From NCBI GenBank assembly GCA_947495775.1, contig CANMAQ010000011.1, positions 62,001 through 126,000 on the forward strand: a DNA stretch of 64,000 nucleotides. Direction: 5' to 3'. The notes beneath the pieces are model-generated. The model did no database searches, was not told the origin of the DNA, and was given only the letters and a program-made list of their open reading frames with translations. The translations under genes were made by a program, and so were the position numbers. The DNA is from Jejuia algarum (GTDB lineage Bacteria > Bacteroidota > Bacteroidia > Flavobacteriales > Flavobacteriaceae). Positions 7,785-15,816 of this stretch are shown here, piece by piece. Every line of letters starts with the position of its first letter. Within the stretch, counting starts at the first letter, position 1.

Positions 7785-9110
7785 CTACTTTAATGGTGGC
7801 GCACTTTTAACATGCCCTTCTAACACTTGCCGCATGGCTTTTGCTTTCACCAAACATTCCTCATATTCCTTAAGTGGCTCGCTCTTAGCTGTAATAGCGC
7901 CTCCTACCGAATACGAAATGTACTGTTCGGTTTCATTATACAAAATAGAACGGATAACGACATTAAAATCGAAATCTCCTTCTGGCGTAAAATAGCCAAT
8001 GGCTCCAGAATACACACCGCGTTTTGTCGCCTCTAAAGCTTCAATAATAGTCATTGCCGAAATTTTTGGGGCTCCCGTCATACTTCCCATAGGGAATGTT
8101 GTTTTAATAACATCTACAGGATGTGTGGTTTCTGCAACTTTAGAGGTAACTGTAGATATCATTTGATGTACTTGATCGAATGTATAAATTTTACAAAGTT
8201 CGGCAACATCTACAGTTCCTTTAACTGCTGTTTTAGACAAATCATTTCGTACCAAATCTACGATCATTATATTTTCGCTGCGTTCTTTGTCATCTTGCGC
8301 TAAAGCTGTTTTTAATGCATTATCTTCAGAAGGTATTTTAGAACGTTTTGCGGTACCTTTTATAGGCTGCGAGACTATTTTTCTACCTTCTTTTTTAAGA
8401 TAGCGCTCTGGAGAGGCACACAATATGTACTTATCAAATAATTTTACATAAGCTGCAAATGGTGGGTTCGATATGGCATTTAAATTTTCGTACGTTTCTA
8501 AGGGGTCTATACAGGTATTTTCAGCATAAAACTCTTGGCAAAAATTCGCTTCATAAATAGCACCATGGTGTATGCGCTCTAAAATTTTACGCACTTTGCT
8601 AAAGTAATCATCTTTATGAATTCGCAATTTAATTTTAACATCACCACAAGAGCTACTTGATGCCTCTTGAGGGTAAGGGCTTGCAGTAATCGTCTCGAAA
8701 TCCTGTTGCAGTTCGTCTGCAACACAATTAAGGTAATGCATTTCTACTGTAGTGCCTTTAAGTAAAAATAACTTTTTAGGTTGAAAAAAATACAGTTCTG
8801 GAAATGCTAAACCATCATGATTTTTAGAACTTAATACTTCTGTGTCGTTTTTTAAATCGTAGGTAAGGTATCCAAATATCCAATCTTTAGTACTACTTTG
8901 ATACGCTTTTAATGCTTCAAAACTATCTTGTGCATCTGTTTGTATACCTGTAAAAGCATCTACGGCTAAAACAGCATCGTAGCTACTAAAATTTTGTTGG
9001 TAATTGTTAGAATCTAACCAAACCACATCATCAAATTGCTGTGCCCATAGTAACAACTGCTGTTTAAAATGCGGTGCTTGTACGATTTCGTAACGCTGTA
9101 GTGTTCTCAA
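7785..9110 (-). CDS. pabB: Aminodeoxychorismate synthase component I
   Basis: A 441-residue chorismate-binding enzyme that aminates chorismate to 4-amino-4-deoxychorismate for folate synthesis. The C-terminal chorismate-binding domain includes IYEANFCQEF, YILCASPERYL, the diagnostic PIKGTAKR (Lys type, as in PabB rather than TrpE), ERSENIMIVDLVRNDLS, TFPMGSMTGAPK and YSGAIGYF. The N-terminal domain is shorter and divergent. The PIKGT Lys is the nucleophile known in PabB. A -7-like TAACTTTG sits 20-26 bp upstream (9136-9129), with no -33 partner visible. The folate link is shared with folE at 62 kb, but the genes are not adjacent. Confidence 0.93.
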   Translation of the reverse strand: MRTLQRYEIVQAPHFKQQLLLWAQQFDDVVWLDSNNYQQNFSSYDAVLAVDAFTGIQTDAQDSFEALKAYQSSTKDWIFGYLTYDLKNDTEVLSSKNHDGLAFPELYFFQPKKLFLLKGTTVEMHYLNCVADELQQDFETITASPYPQEASSSSCGDVKIKLRIHKDDYFSKVRKILERIHHGAIYEANFCQEFYAENTCIDPLETYENLNAISNPPFAAYVKLFDKYILCASPERYLKKEGRKIVSQPIKGTAKRSKIPSEDNALKTALAQDDKERSENIMIVDLVRNDLSKTAVKGTVDVAELCKIYTFDQVHQMISTVTSKVAETTHPVDVIKTTFPMGSMTGAPKISAMTIIEALEATKRGVYSGAIGYFTPEGDFDFNVVIRSILYNETEQYISYSVGGAITAKSEPLKEYEECLVKAKAMRQVLEGHVKSAPPLK

Positions 9111-9327
9111 TAGAAAATATTAAAGTTGCAAAGTTACTTAGAATACTTAAAATTTTATGATTTTTGTAATAGAAGTGTGCTTTACATTTATAGTTTAGAA
9201 CAAGAATCATTAATTAACACCGCTTAAAGTCTATGTACAGTTTAGAGAATGACCTGTTAAAATTTCGGTACAGCATAGTGGTGCTGAACTTTGCGAAATT
9301 ACATCTGTTAAAAAGGGTACTGCATTT

Positions 9328-10119
9328 ATGTGGCATGCCGATCCCAATATATGGGGCAGTTTTGCGCCCAATTTGTTCCCCATTATTGGCGGTTTAAAAG
9401 ACGGTACCTACCGCTACGAAGGCCAAACGTATAGCCTTCCTAAGCATGGTTTTGTACGCCACAATACCGACTTAAAGCTTATTTCGCATACTGCTACGGT
9501 TTTAGCCTTTTCCTTAACTCCTAATGCGCGTCTGTTAGAGCAGTACCCTTTTTTATTTACTTTTGAAATTCACTTTACCTTATTAAAGAACACCATTAAG
9601 GTGTCGCATTATATTAAAAATACAGATACAAAACCTTTGTATTTTTCTCTGGGCGGGCACCCTGCCTTTAAATGCCCTGTATTTGAAGGGGAGCGCTACG
9701 AGGATTACAGCCTCGTCTTTGAAACAAAGGAACGGGCGGTCACCCATTTGCTAAATCCGAAAACCGGATTGGTGAGTGCGCAAACTAAAACCGTATTTGA
9801 AGATACCGACACTCTAGCTTTACGTCATGATTTATTTGATGCTGATGCTCTCATTTTTAAAGCACTTAATTCTAAGACTGTCACTTTAAAGAGTAAAACG
9901 AAAGGTCCCATTTTAGCACTGCACTATAAAGACTTTAACTATTTGGGTATTTGGGCCAAGCCTAATGGTGATTTTGTATGCATAGAACCTTGGTTAGGTA
10001 TTGCCGATGCGGAAGATACCAATCAAATTTTAGAAGAAAAAGAAGCCATTATACCATTAGAACCTCAAGACCACTTCACAGCGTCCTATACTATAGAAAT
10101 ACACGACAGACATCTTTAG
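9328..10119 (+). CDS. Aldose 1-epimerase-like protein, 5' end apparently frameshifted
   Basis: From the ATG at 9328 the protein has 263 residues and shows the aldose-1-epimerase (YeaD/LacX-like) fold: WHADPNIWGSFAPNLFPIIGGL, LPKHGFVR, LGGHPAFKCP, YLGIWAKPNGDFVCIEPWLGI. Catalytic-type His residues (HGF and GGHPAF) and a late Glu (CIEPW) are present. Family members normally have about 25-30 more N-terminal residues. These are visible here: ATG at 9233 encodes MYSLENDLLK, and after a one-base shift at the A run 9259-9262 the frame of this CDS reads ISVQHSGAELCEITSV up to the Met at 9328. So the intact gene probably started at 9233, and a single missing A breaks it; it may be a pseudogene or a sequence error. 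Confidence 0.85.
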   Translation: MWHADPNIWGSFAPNLFPIIGGLKDGTYRYEGQTYSLPKHGFVRHNTDLKLISHTATVLAFSLTPNARLLEQYPFLFTFEIHFTLLKNTIKVSHYIKNTDTKPLYFSLGGHPAFKCPVFEGERYEDYSLVFETKERAVTHLLNPKTGLVSAQTKTVFEDTDTLALRHDLFDADALIFKALNSKTVTLKSKTKGPILALHYKDFNYLGIWAKPNGDFVCIEPWLGIADAEDTNQILEEKEAIIPLEPQDHFTASYTIEIHDRHL

Positions 10120-10161
10120 TACAGGAAAATAAGTGTAACTTTGCGGCAAAACAGGACACTT

Positions 10162-11514
10162 TTGAGCTTTCAAGATTTAAATTTAAACACACCGCTTTAT
10201 AACGCCTTAGACGATTTAGGCTTTACAACCCCAACGCCTATTCAGGAGAAGGCTTTTAATGTTGTTGCCTCTGGTAAAGACGTTGTTGGTATAGCGCAAA
10301 CGGGAACAGGTAAAACTTTCGCGTACATGTTACCTATTTTAAAAAACTTAAAGTTTTCGCAACAGGAAAATCCGCGTGTACTGGTTTTAGTGCCTACCCG
10401 CGAATTGGTGGTTCAGGTTGTAGAAGAAATTGAAAAACTCTCTAAGTATATCAACACTCGTGTTTTAGGTGTGTATGGTGGTACTAATATCAATACCCAA
10501 AAGCAAGCTATTGCTGAAGGTCTTGACATTTTGGTCGCGACACCTGGACGTTTGTATGATTTGGCATTGAGTAGGGTTTTACAGTTAAAATCCATTCAAA
10601 AATTAGTGATAGATGAAGTTGATGTCATGCTAGACCTTGGCTTTAGACACCAGCTGATTAATATTTTTGACATTCTTCCTGAACGTCGTCAAAACATCAT
10701 GTTTTCTGCAACAATGACTCAAGATGTTGACGAATTGATTACTGATTTTTTTAGAAGCCCAGAACGCATTTCTATAGCTGTTTCTGGAACACCCTTAGAA
10801 AACATTTCGCAACAGCGCTACATAGTTCCTAATTTTTATACTAAAATAAATTTGCTAGTCGATTTGCTACAAGACGACTCCAAATTTCATCGTGTTCTTA
10901 TTTTTGTCGCTTACAAACGTATGGCAGACCGTTTATTCGAACAACTAGATACTTTTTTCAAAGAAGAACTCTGTGTCATTCACTCTAATAAAACGCAAAA
11001 TTACCGTTTGCGTAGCATTGAGCAATTTAAAGAAGGTGTAAATCGTATTTTGGTGGCTACAGATGTTATGGCTCGTGGATTGGATATTGATAATGTAAGT
11101 CATGTTATCAATTTTGACACCCCTGAATATCCAGAAAATTACATGCACCGCATTGGTAGGACTGGTCGTGCTGAACGTCAAGGGGAGGCTTTGGTTTTTT
11201 CTACTGAAAAAGAAGCTGACGCCATTGCTGCTATTGAAGGTTTAATGCAAATGGAAATCCCTGTGCTTGCGTTACCTGACGCTGTTGAAGTCTCTACAGA
11301 GCTTATCCCTGAGGAACGCCCACAAATAAAAGAACGTAATAACCCTACCAAACGTCGTGATGAAGATGCGCCTGGACCTGCTTTTCACGAAAAGTCGGCA
11401 AAAAACTCTAAAGAAAATTTAGGTGGCAGTTACCAATATAAAATAGCGGCTAAATATAAGAAGCCTAAAACTAGAGGGGATAAAAACTACAACAAACGCA
11501 ATAAACGGAAGTAA
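10162..11514 (+). CDS. DEAD-box-type ATP-dependent RNA helicase (DEVD variant)
   Basis: A superfamily 2 RNA helicase of 450 residues from the TTG at 10162 (MSFQDLNLNTPL, the usual family start); a TTG at 10141 would add seven residues. The Q motif (TPTPIQEKAF), motif I (AQTGTGKT), PTRELV, TPGRLYD, motif II VIDEVD (DEVD instead of DEAD), SAT, RGLDID and HRIGRTGR are all present. A basic tail with many Lys/Asn follows the core. Such helicases remodel RNA in ribosome assembly or cold adaptation; the exact role is not shown. TAACTTTG at 10136-10143 resembles a -7 promoter element and overlaps the upstream TTG, another reason to prefer 10162. Confidence 0.92.
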   Translation: MSFQDLNLNTPLYNALDDLGFTTPTPIQEKAFNVVASGKDVVGIAQTGTGKTFAYMLPILKNLKFSQQENPRVLVLVPTRELVVQVVEEIEKLSKYINTRVLGVYGGTNINTQKQAIAEGLDILVATPGRLYDLALSRVLQLKSIQKLVIDEVDVMLDLGFRHQLINIFDILPERRQNIMFSATMTQDVDELITDFFRSPERISIAVSGTPLENISQQRYIVPNFYTKINLLVDLLQDDSKFHRVLIFVAYKRMADRLFEQLDTFFKEELCVIHSNKTQNYRLRSIEQFKEGVNRILVATDVMARGLDIDNVSHVINFDTPEYPENYMHRIGRTGRAERQGEALVFSTEKEADAIAAIEGLMQMEIPVLALPDAVEVSTELIPEERPQIKERNNPTKRRDEDAPGPAFHEKSAKNSKENLGGSYQYKIAAKYKKPKTRGDKNYNKRNKRK

Positions 11515-11745
11515 CTAAACTGGAGAACCCTATATATCCGCTCATTAAAAATGGTTTTAAACAGCAGTAACCTCCTATAATTAGAGTATAAAATCTGGTG
11601 AAATGCATTCAAAAATTTCAGCGTAATTACCACTACAGCTAAATTAAAAAAACATAGCGTAGCGCTAGTGATTACAGCAGTGAAAAACCATAATAGGTTT
11701 GCTCTTATGCCTAATTAAATCTTATTACCAGTTGCGCTAAAAACA

Positions 11746-11777
11746 CAAATGGGACACCGTATACAGTGTCCCATTTG
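11746..11777. terminator. Bidirectional terminator hairpin
   Basis: A perfect 12-bp stem: CAAATGGGACAC (11746-11757) pairs with GTGTCCCATTTG (11766-11777) around an 8-nt loop. T-rich sequence follows on both strands. It lies between the convergent helicase and peroxiredoxin genes. The rest of 11515-11806 shows no gene. Confidence 0.85.
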
Positions 11778-11806
11778 TTTATTTATAAAAACAATGTGAT
11801 GTTATT

Positions 11807-12442
11807 TTATAATGCAGCCAAGACTTCTTGAGGTTCTGCACGTTCGGTATAGTCTTCTGCAACAAATGCATAAGTAACTTCACCTTTTGTGTTTAACACA
11901 TAGGTTGCTGGCATTGGCAATTCGTAATCTGTATTTGCATTATGCTTCGCAACATCTAAATTAAAGGCACTATACACCTCTTGTAGCGCTTGTGGCATTT
12001 TAAACACTAGACCTAACTGCTTAGCCACTTTATTGTCTATATCGCTAAGAATTGGAAATTCTAAACTGTTCTTTTCAGAAGTGGTCAAGGAGTTATCTGG
12101 TGTCTCTGGAGATATTGCAATTAAACTCGCGCCTTTTTCTTTTATTTGAGGTAAAATCGCTTGTAATGCTTTCAATTCTATATTACAGTAAGGGCACCAT
12201 CCGCCTCTGTAAAAAGAAATAACGACAGGCCCTTTATTCAAATAACTTTCTAAATTTTCTGTTTCGCCTTTTACATTAGGCAATTCAAAATTAAGCATTT
12301 GTCCGCCTACTTTCAAAGCCTTATCAGATAAGTGTTCTTTGACTAATGCCGCTGTACTGTCTAGCATGACATCTAATTTTTCTTTAGGGATATTTGCTGC
12401 TGATCTGTCTTTTATAACTTGTAACTCTGCTAATAAACTCAT
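11807..12442 (-). CDS. AhpC/TSA-like peroxiredoxin
   Basis: A 211-residue thioredoxin-fold protein of the peroxiredoxin-like (AhpC/TSA) group. The active-site region is VVISFYRGGWCPYCNIELKAL, with Cys83 and Cys86 in a WCPYC arrangement, followed by AISPETPDNS and FPILSDID. The N-terminal 45 residues form a helical extension common in this subgroup. It probably reduces peroxides or acts as a thiol oxidoreductase in the cytoplasm; there is no signal peptide. It is convergent with the helicase gene. A possible 54-residue ORF lies 50 bp upstream on the same strand. Confidence 0.9.
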   Translation of the reverse strand: MSLLAELQVIKDRSAANIPKEKLDVMLDSTAALVKEHLSDKALKVGGQMLNFELPNVKGETENLESYLNKGPVVISFYRGGWCPYCNIELKALQAILPQIKEKGASLIAISPETPDNSLTTSEKNSLEFPILSDIDNKVAKQLGLVFKMPQALQEVYSAFNLDVAKHNANTDYELPMPATYVLNTKGEVTYAFVAEDYTERAEPQEVLAAL

Positions 12443-12492
12443 TTTAATTCGTTTTAATTTATAATAAACACTTCGCTAATGAAATTCAATTT

Positions 12493-12657
12493 CTATATGT
12501 TTCCTAAAATAGGAAAATCATAACCAAATGGCAATACATAGTCTAAGGCCATTTCTTTTTTATGCAACCGTTCTGTAGTAACTTGCTTTAGTGTATTAAG
12601 GGATTTTTTAAGTTTTTGCTTTTTGTTTCGTAATTTTTTAATTCTTATTATAGTCAT
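12493..12657 (-). CDS. Possible small basic protein (54 residues)
   Basis: An ATG at 12657 opens a 54-codon frame ending in TAG at 12495-12493. The product starts MTIIRIKKLRNKKQKLKK, is strongly basic over its first half, and ends in a more hydrophobic part (ALDYVLPFGYDFPILGNI). It lies 50 bp upstream of the peroxiredoxin gene on the same strand. I recognise no family; codon choice looks like that of neighbouring genes, but a frame this short can arise by chance. Confidence 0.35.
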   Translation of the reverse strand: MTIIRIKKLRNKKQKLKKSLNTLKQVTTERLHKKEMALDYVLPFGYDFPILGNI

Positions 12658-12855
12658 CTTTGGTGTGGTTTTCTTAACAATTTTTATAGTTGGTCTTTAA
12701 GCTTACAAGAAACTAACATAAAATGCTGAAAAGTATTTAGTTAAATACCATACAAAGCTACAATCGAAAAACACCCTAAAACGTAAAACCCTACTGAACA
12801 GGTTCTTACAAAAAAAGCACAGCTCTGCCTAAATTTATAAATTATTAAATAAAAA

Positions 12856-12883
12856 AACCCTCTCCAAAACTATGGAAAGGGTT
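12856..12883 (-). terminator. Terminator downstream of the first sigma gene
   Basis: AACCCTCTCC (12856-12865) pairs with GGAAAGGGTT (12874-12883), with one mismatch. On the minus strand the stem is followed by a run of seven T residues. It lies about 100 bp past the sigma gene stop. Confidence 0.7.
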
Positions 12884-12915
12884 ATAATAATGCAGAATAC
12901 TTCAGATATACAAAA

Positions 12916-12960
12916 AACCAACCAAATTTTTTATCCCTAACTTAAAAGTTAATCCTATAT
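12916..12960. repeat. Short repeat, copy A (beyond the first sigma gene)
   Basis: This 45-bp segment begins AACCAACCAAATTTT and contains a near-palindrome TAACTTAAAAGTTA. It aligns with 14170-14212 at 39 of 43 positions with one 2-nt gap. Copy A lies 26 bp past the stop of the sigma gene at 12986, in the same orientation as copy B at the end of the MscS gene. Confidence 0.7.
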
Positions 12961-12985
12961 CCTATAATAAGTCTTCTGCAAAACG

Positions 12986-13558
12986 TTAAGACACTTTTAA
13001 TAAGCGTTCCTGATCTTGATAATTATTGTAGTAAAATGCAAAACGTTCTTTAGCACGCTTTACTCGCATTTTAACGGCACTTGTCCTTACACCTAATACA
13101 TCTTCTAAAGTCTTAATAGATACCTTTTCTTGGTATTTTAAGATAATGATAGATTTATCCTTTGGTGATATTTGATTTAAGGCATAATTCCATTTTTTAT
13201 AAAAATCGTCTTCCACACGAGACGTTTCAACAGTACTATCTTCTACAGATTCGTAGTCATAAAATTGAGAATACGATGTTTCATATTTTCGTTTTTTATC
13301 TCTAGTCACGTAATTGATACAGTGATTATAAGTAAATGAATATAACCATGTGGAGAATTTTGAATCTCCTTTAAAGCTTGAAAGTTTTACAAATAATTTC
13401 AAAAAAATGTCTTGAGTCAAATCTTTTGCTTCGTCTTCGTTATTTACGAATCTATAACATTTGTTATAAATCATTTTTGAAAACCTGTCATAAAGTTTCG
13501 CAAAAAGCGCCATATCCTTGGTCTTTATAATCTCTAAAACTAATGCTTCGTCTGTCAA
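12986..13558 (-). CDS. ECF-type RNA polymerase sigma factor (paralogue 1)
   Basis: A 190-residue sigma-70 family protein with regions 2 and 4 only. Region 2 holds FAKLYDRFSKMIYNKCY, DEAKDLTQDIFLKLFVKL, and the promoter-melting/-10 segment KFSTWLYSFTYNHCINYV. Region 4 holds ISPKDKSIIILKY and the helix-turn-helix VSIKTLEDVLGVRTSAVKMRVKRAK. The start appears to be TTG at 13558. It has no adjacent anti-sigma gene. It is clearly paralogous to the sigma gene at 15244-15816, with long near-identical stretches in region 2. Its downstream sequence keeps a repeat otherwise found at the end of the MscS gene. Confidence 0.93.
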   Translation of the reverse strand: MTDEALVLEIIKTKDMALFAKLYDRFSKMIYNKCYRFVNNEDEAKDLTQDIFLKLFVKLSSFKGDSKFSTWLYSFTYNHCINYVTRDKKRKYETSYSQFYDYESVEDSTVETSRVEDDFYKKWNYALNQISPKDKSIIILKYQEKVSIKTLEDVLGVRTSAVKMRVKRAKERFAFYYNNYQDQERLLKVS

Positions 13559-14169
13559 AATATCTAGGGAGTTGATTTCTATGGTACAATAGTACAGACT
13601 ATGTTTTATTTTTGAATTTTATTTTCAAAGTTTCAAATACGTATCGACAAAACGCTATTTTTTACCGTTAAAGTGCGTTTTTGTTTTTAAATCACCCCAC
13701 ATAAATATGTTATTTGTACGCTTAAGTACTACTTCATGAAGATTTAAAATATGATACACATTGTGCGTTTCCTGATTTTGCATAGTTACTCATGGTCTAA
13801 ATTTAAACGCAGCTTAAAATCTAAAATCATTTTAAGCTCTAATACTGGTTTTAATACCTGAATGGGATTGTATGTACAAATAGATACACCGATATAGCTA
13901 TTGTACTAAAAAGCAACGGACACCAACTACTCTAGTCCGTAAACCTTATGCCACTATATTGAAATGATGAGAATAGTAAAAAACAATACTATTGGTTTTA
14001 CACTTTGAAAATCTAGATACACTGTCTCGCGTGAATGTATTTAAATTTCCCTATCTAAAAGCAGCTTAAGCTATTAAAATTGAACGCTAAAAGTACTTTT
14101 ATATAGCGTAACAATACGCCTGTAGTAATTGTATATTAATGTAGAGAGTTTTTGGGCATACAGAAAAGT
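13559..14169. other. Gene-free stretch between the two sigma loci
   Basis: About 610 bp with no convincing frame on either strand and no promoter meeting both -33 and -7 criteria. A few small palindromes occur (for example AGCTTAAGCT near 14063). It would hold the 5' control region of the first sigma gene and the 3' end of the MscS transcript. A degraded copy of the small-protein/MscS genes or a structured RNA could be here, but I see nothing that supports either. Confidence 0.5.
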
Positions 14170-14212
14170 AACCAACCAAATTTTAACCCTAACTTTAAAG
14201 TTAATCCCGTAT
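14170..14212. repeat. Short repeat, copy B (over the MscS stop codon)
   Basis: Starts AACCAACCAAATTTT and carries the perfect 14-bp palindrome TAACTTTAAAGTTA. It matches copy A at 39 of 43 aligned positions. It covers the last four codons and the stop of the MscS gene plus the following 31 bp. Confidence 0.7.
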
Positions 14213-15028
14213 ACTTACTTGACTCTCTACAATATCTTTAATAGGCACTATAAGTTTGCCTTCCTTTGTTTTTAATGTTATGGATATACCGTTAATAGAT
14301 TCTATCTCGCCTTCTATAGCATTAAATTTCACTATTTGTCCTACTTCATAGGTTTTTCTGGTATAGTATGTTTTTAAAAGGTCTCCTACCGTTTTTTGAG
14401 CACCAAAGCCTAAGGCCAATGCAAAAGCTAATAAGAAAGACGCTAAAATCATTGTAATGTTACTTGTAATGATGTCTGTATTTATGCCTGCTTGATTTAA
14501 AGCAGTTATTGATGTAAAAACAACAATAAGAAAAAACACGATTTGACTTATAATTTTTGCCCCTGACAAGTCCATAGATTCAAAAAAGGATTGCAAGCCC
14601 TTTTTAATCACATTTGCCAACACCAAACCTATGGTGAATATAACGAGGGCAGAAAATAACTGCGGCAGATAGCCTAACAGATTGCTTATTTGTTGCGAAA
14701 TCATTTTAAGTCCCAATACATCTGAAACCATAATGATTAACATGATATACATAAGCCACTTAATAGACTTCGATACTATTTTTATGGTATCGAAATTAAG
14801 CGATTTGCCTTCTACAATTTCTATTTCATTAAGTTTATCATCTAATCGGTTCGCTTTAGCCAACGTTAAGGCTTTCTTTACAACACGCACAACTAGTTTT
14901 GTAACGAGCCAACCTATAATAAGAATAATTAAAGCTCCTAAAATACTTGGGAAAATTTTAGTGATTTCTATCCACATTGTACTTAAAGAAGACATTGCCA
15001 TGTCTTTCCATTCTACTGCTTTATCCAT
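14201..15028 (-). CDS. MscS-family mechanosensitive channel
   Basis: A 275-residue small-conductance mechanosensitive channel. An N-terminal amphipathic segment is followed by hydrophobic helices at about 23-50, 91-110, 122-141 and 160-180. The pore-lining/TM3 region reads LASFLLAFALALGFGAQKTVGDLLKTYY, rich in Ala/Gly as in MscS, followed by the beta domain (YEVGQIVKFNAIEGEIESINGISITLKTKEGKLIVPIKDIVES). It ends soon after the beta domain, so it lacks the alpha/beta cage of E. coli MscS. Such channels release solutes on hypo-osmotic shock. The gene lies 35 bp downstream of the 58-residue ORF and forms an operon with it and a sigma gene. Confidence 0.92.
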   Translation of the reverse strand: MDKAVEWKDMAMSSLSTMWIEITKIFPSILGALIILIIGWLVTKLVVRVVKKALTLAKANRLDDKLNEIEIVEGKSLNFDTIKIVSKSIKWLMYIMLIIMVSDVLGLKMISQQISNLLGYLPQLFSALVIFTIGLVLANVIKKGLQSFFESMDLSGAKIISQIVFFLIVVFTSITALNQAGINTDIITSNITMILASFLLAFALALGFGAQKTVGDLLKTYYTRKTYEVGQIVKFNAIEGEIESINGISITLKTKEGKLIVPIKDIVESQVSIRD

Positions 15029-15033
15029 GAGTT

Positions 15034-15048
15034 ATAAAAAATTTGGTT
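15034..15048. repeat. Short inverted copy C upstream of the MscS gene
   Basis: ATAAAAAATTTGGTT at 15034-15048 is the exact reverse complement of a 15-nt part of copy A, in the orientation opposite to copies A and B. With copy B it brackets the MscS gene. The match is short and AT-rich, so chance cannot be excluded. Confidence 0.4.
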
Positions 15049-15063
15049 AGGGTTATAATTGGT

Positions 15064-15240
15064 TTATTTTTTATCTCTTTTATTAATAACGGTTTCTATA
15101 ACATGTCCTATGTTATAAGAAAACAAGGCTGCAAGTTCCATAATAAGTTTTGCCATGGCAATATCACTCATAACCTTAGCCTTAAGTTCTGGAGGAACTT
15201 CCCTAAGTGGGGTGTCTATTTGTTTAAATGGATTTTCCAT
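15064..15240 (-). CDS. Small conserved-looking protein (58 residues) between sigma and MscS genes
   Basis: ATG at 15240 to TAA at 15066-15064 encodes 58 residues beginning MENPFKQIDTPLREVPPELK. The rest is helical: KVMSDIAMAKLIMELAALF is amphipathic and is followed by SYNIGHVIETVINKRDKK. It starts 3 bp after the sigma gene stop and ends 35 bp before the MscS gene, so the three are almost surely co-transcribed. No lipobox or clear membrane span is present. I do not know its function; an interaction with the sigma factor or with the channel's cytoplasmic face would fit the position, as inference only. Confidence 0.8.
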   Translation of the reverse strand: MENPFKQIDTPLREVPPELKAKVMSDIAMAKLIMELAALFSYNIGHVIETVINKRDKK

Positions 15241-15243
15241 GGT

Positions 15244-15816
15244 TTATAAATTATTAGTGTAAACTTCTGTGAGCTTATCTTTTGCTCTTTTTATTCTCAT
15301 CTTTACTGCACTTTGTCCAATCCCTAACACCTCTTCAATCTCTTTGATGGTGAGATGGTCTTGGTATTTTAGTAGCAGTATCATTTTCTCTTCTGGCGCG
15401 ATAAGATTCATTGCCTTTTTAAGCTTATCTACACGCATGTTAAGAAAATCATTATCCTCTATCTCATCATCCGAAATATTTTCTATACCCGCATTATCTA
15501 CCGCTTGCTTCTCTATTTTCTTTGCGGTATTTCTAGTTACAAAATTCACGCAGTGGTTATAAGTAAATGCATATAACCAGGTTGAGAATTTAGATTTCCC
15601 TTTAAAACTTGCTAATTTTACAAAGAGTTTTAAAAATACATCTTGGGTTAAATCCTTTGCCTCGTCTGCATCTCTTGCAAACCCATAACATTTATTATAT
15701 ACTAACGTAGCATATCTGTCATAAAGAACTTCGAAAAGCAATGTATTATTGTTTTCTATAATTGTTTTAACCAGATCTTCATCTGACTGTTTATTAATTG
15801 TATCGATGGTTTTCAA
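15244..15816 (-). CDS. ECF-type RNA polymerase sigma factor (paralogue 2)
   Basis: A 190-residue sigma factor with region 2 (LYDRYATLVYNKCYGF, DEAKDLTQDVFLKLFVKL, KFSTWLYAFTYNHCVNFV) and region 4 (IAPEEKMILLLKY, LTIKEIEEVLGIGQSAVKMRIKRAK). The apparent start is TTG at 15816. TACATTTG on the minus strand (15821-15814) resembles a -7 element and overlaps that TTG, so the true start deserves checking. The gene heads an operon with the 58-residue ORF and the MscS channel, which suggests control of an envelope or osmotic response. It is paralogous to the sigma gene at 12986-13558. Confidence 0.93.
   Translation of the reverse strand: MKTIDTINKQSDEDLVKTIIENNNTLLFEVLYDRYATLVYNKCYGFARDADEAKDLTQDVFLKLFVKLASFKGKSKFSTWLYAFTYNHCVNFVTRNTAKKIEKQAVDNAGIENISDDEIEDNDFLNMRVDKLKKAMNLIAPEEKMILLLKYQDHLTIKEIEEVLGIGQSAVKMRIKRAKDKLTEVYTNNL

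Noticed and set aside
7699..7995. 98-residue plus-strand frame over the pabB 3' end
   Set aside because: It mirrors the minus-strand pabB gene; its Cys/Ser-rich product has no family signature.
12951..12985. Remnant of an outer-membrane protein end (GYRINF-stop) behind the first sigma gene
   Set aside because: The same bases are explained by repeat copy A, which aligns with the MscS gene end in another frame, and the stretch is too short to judge as coding.
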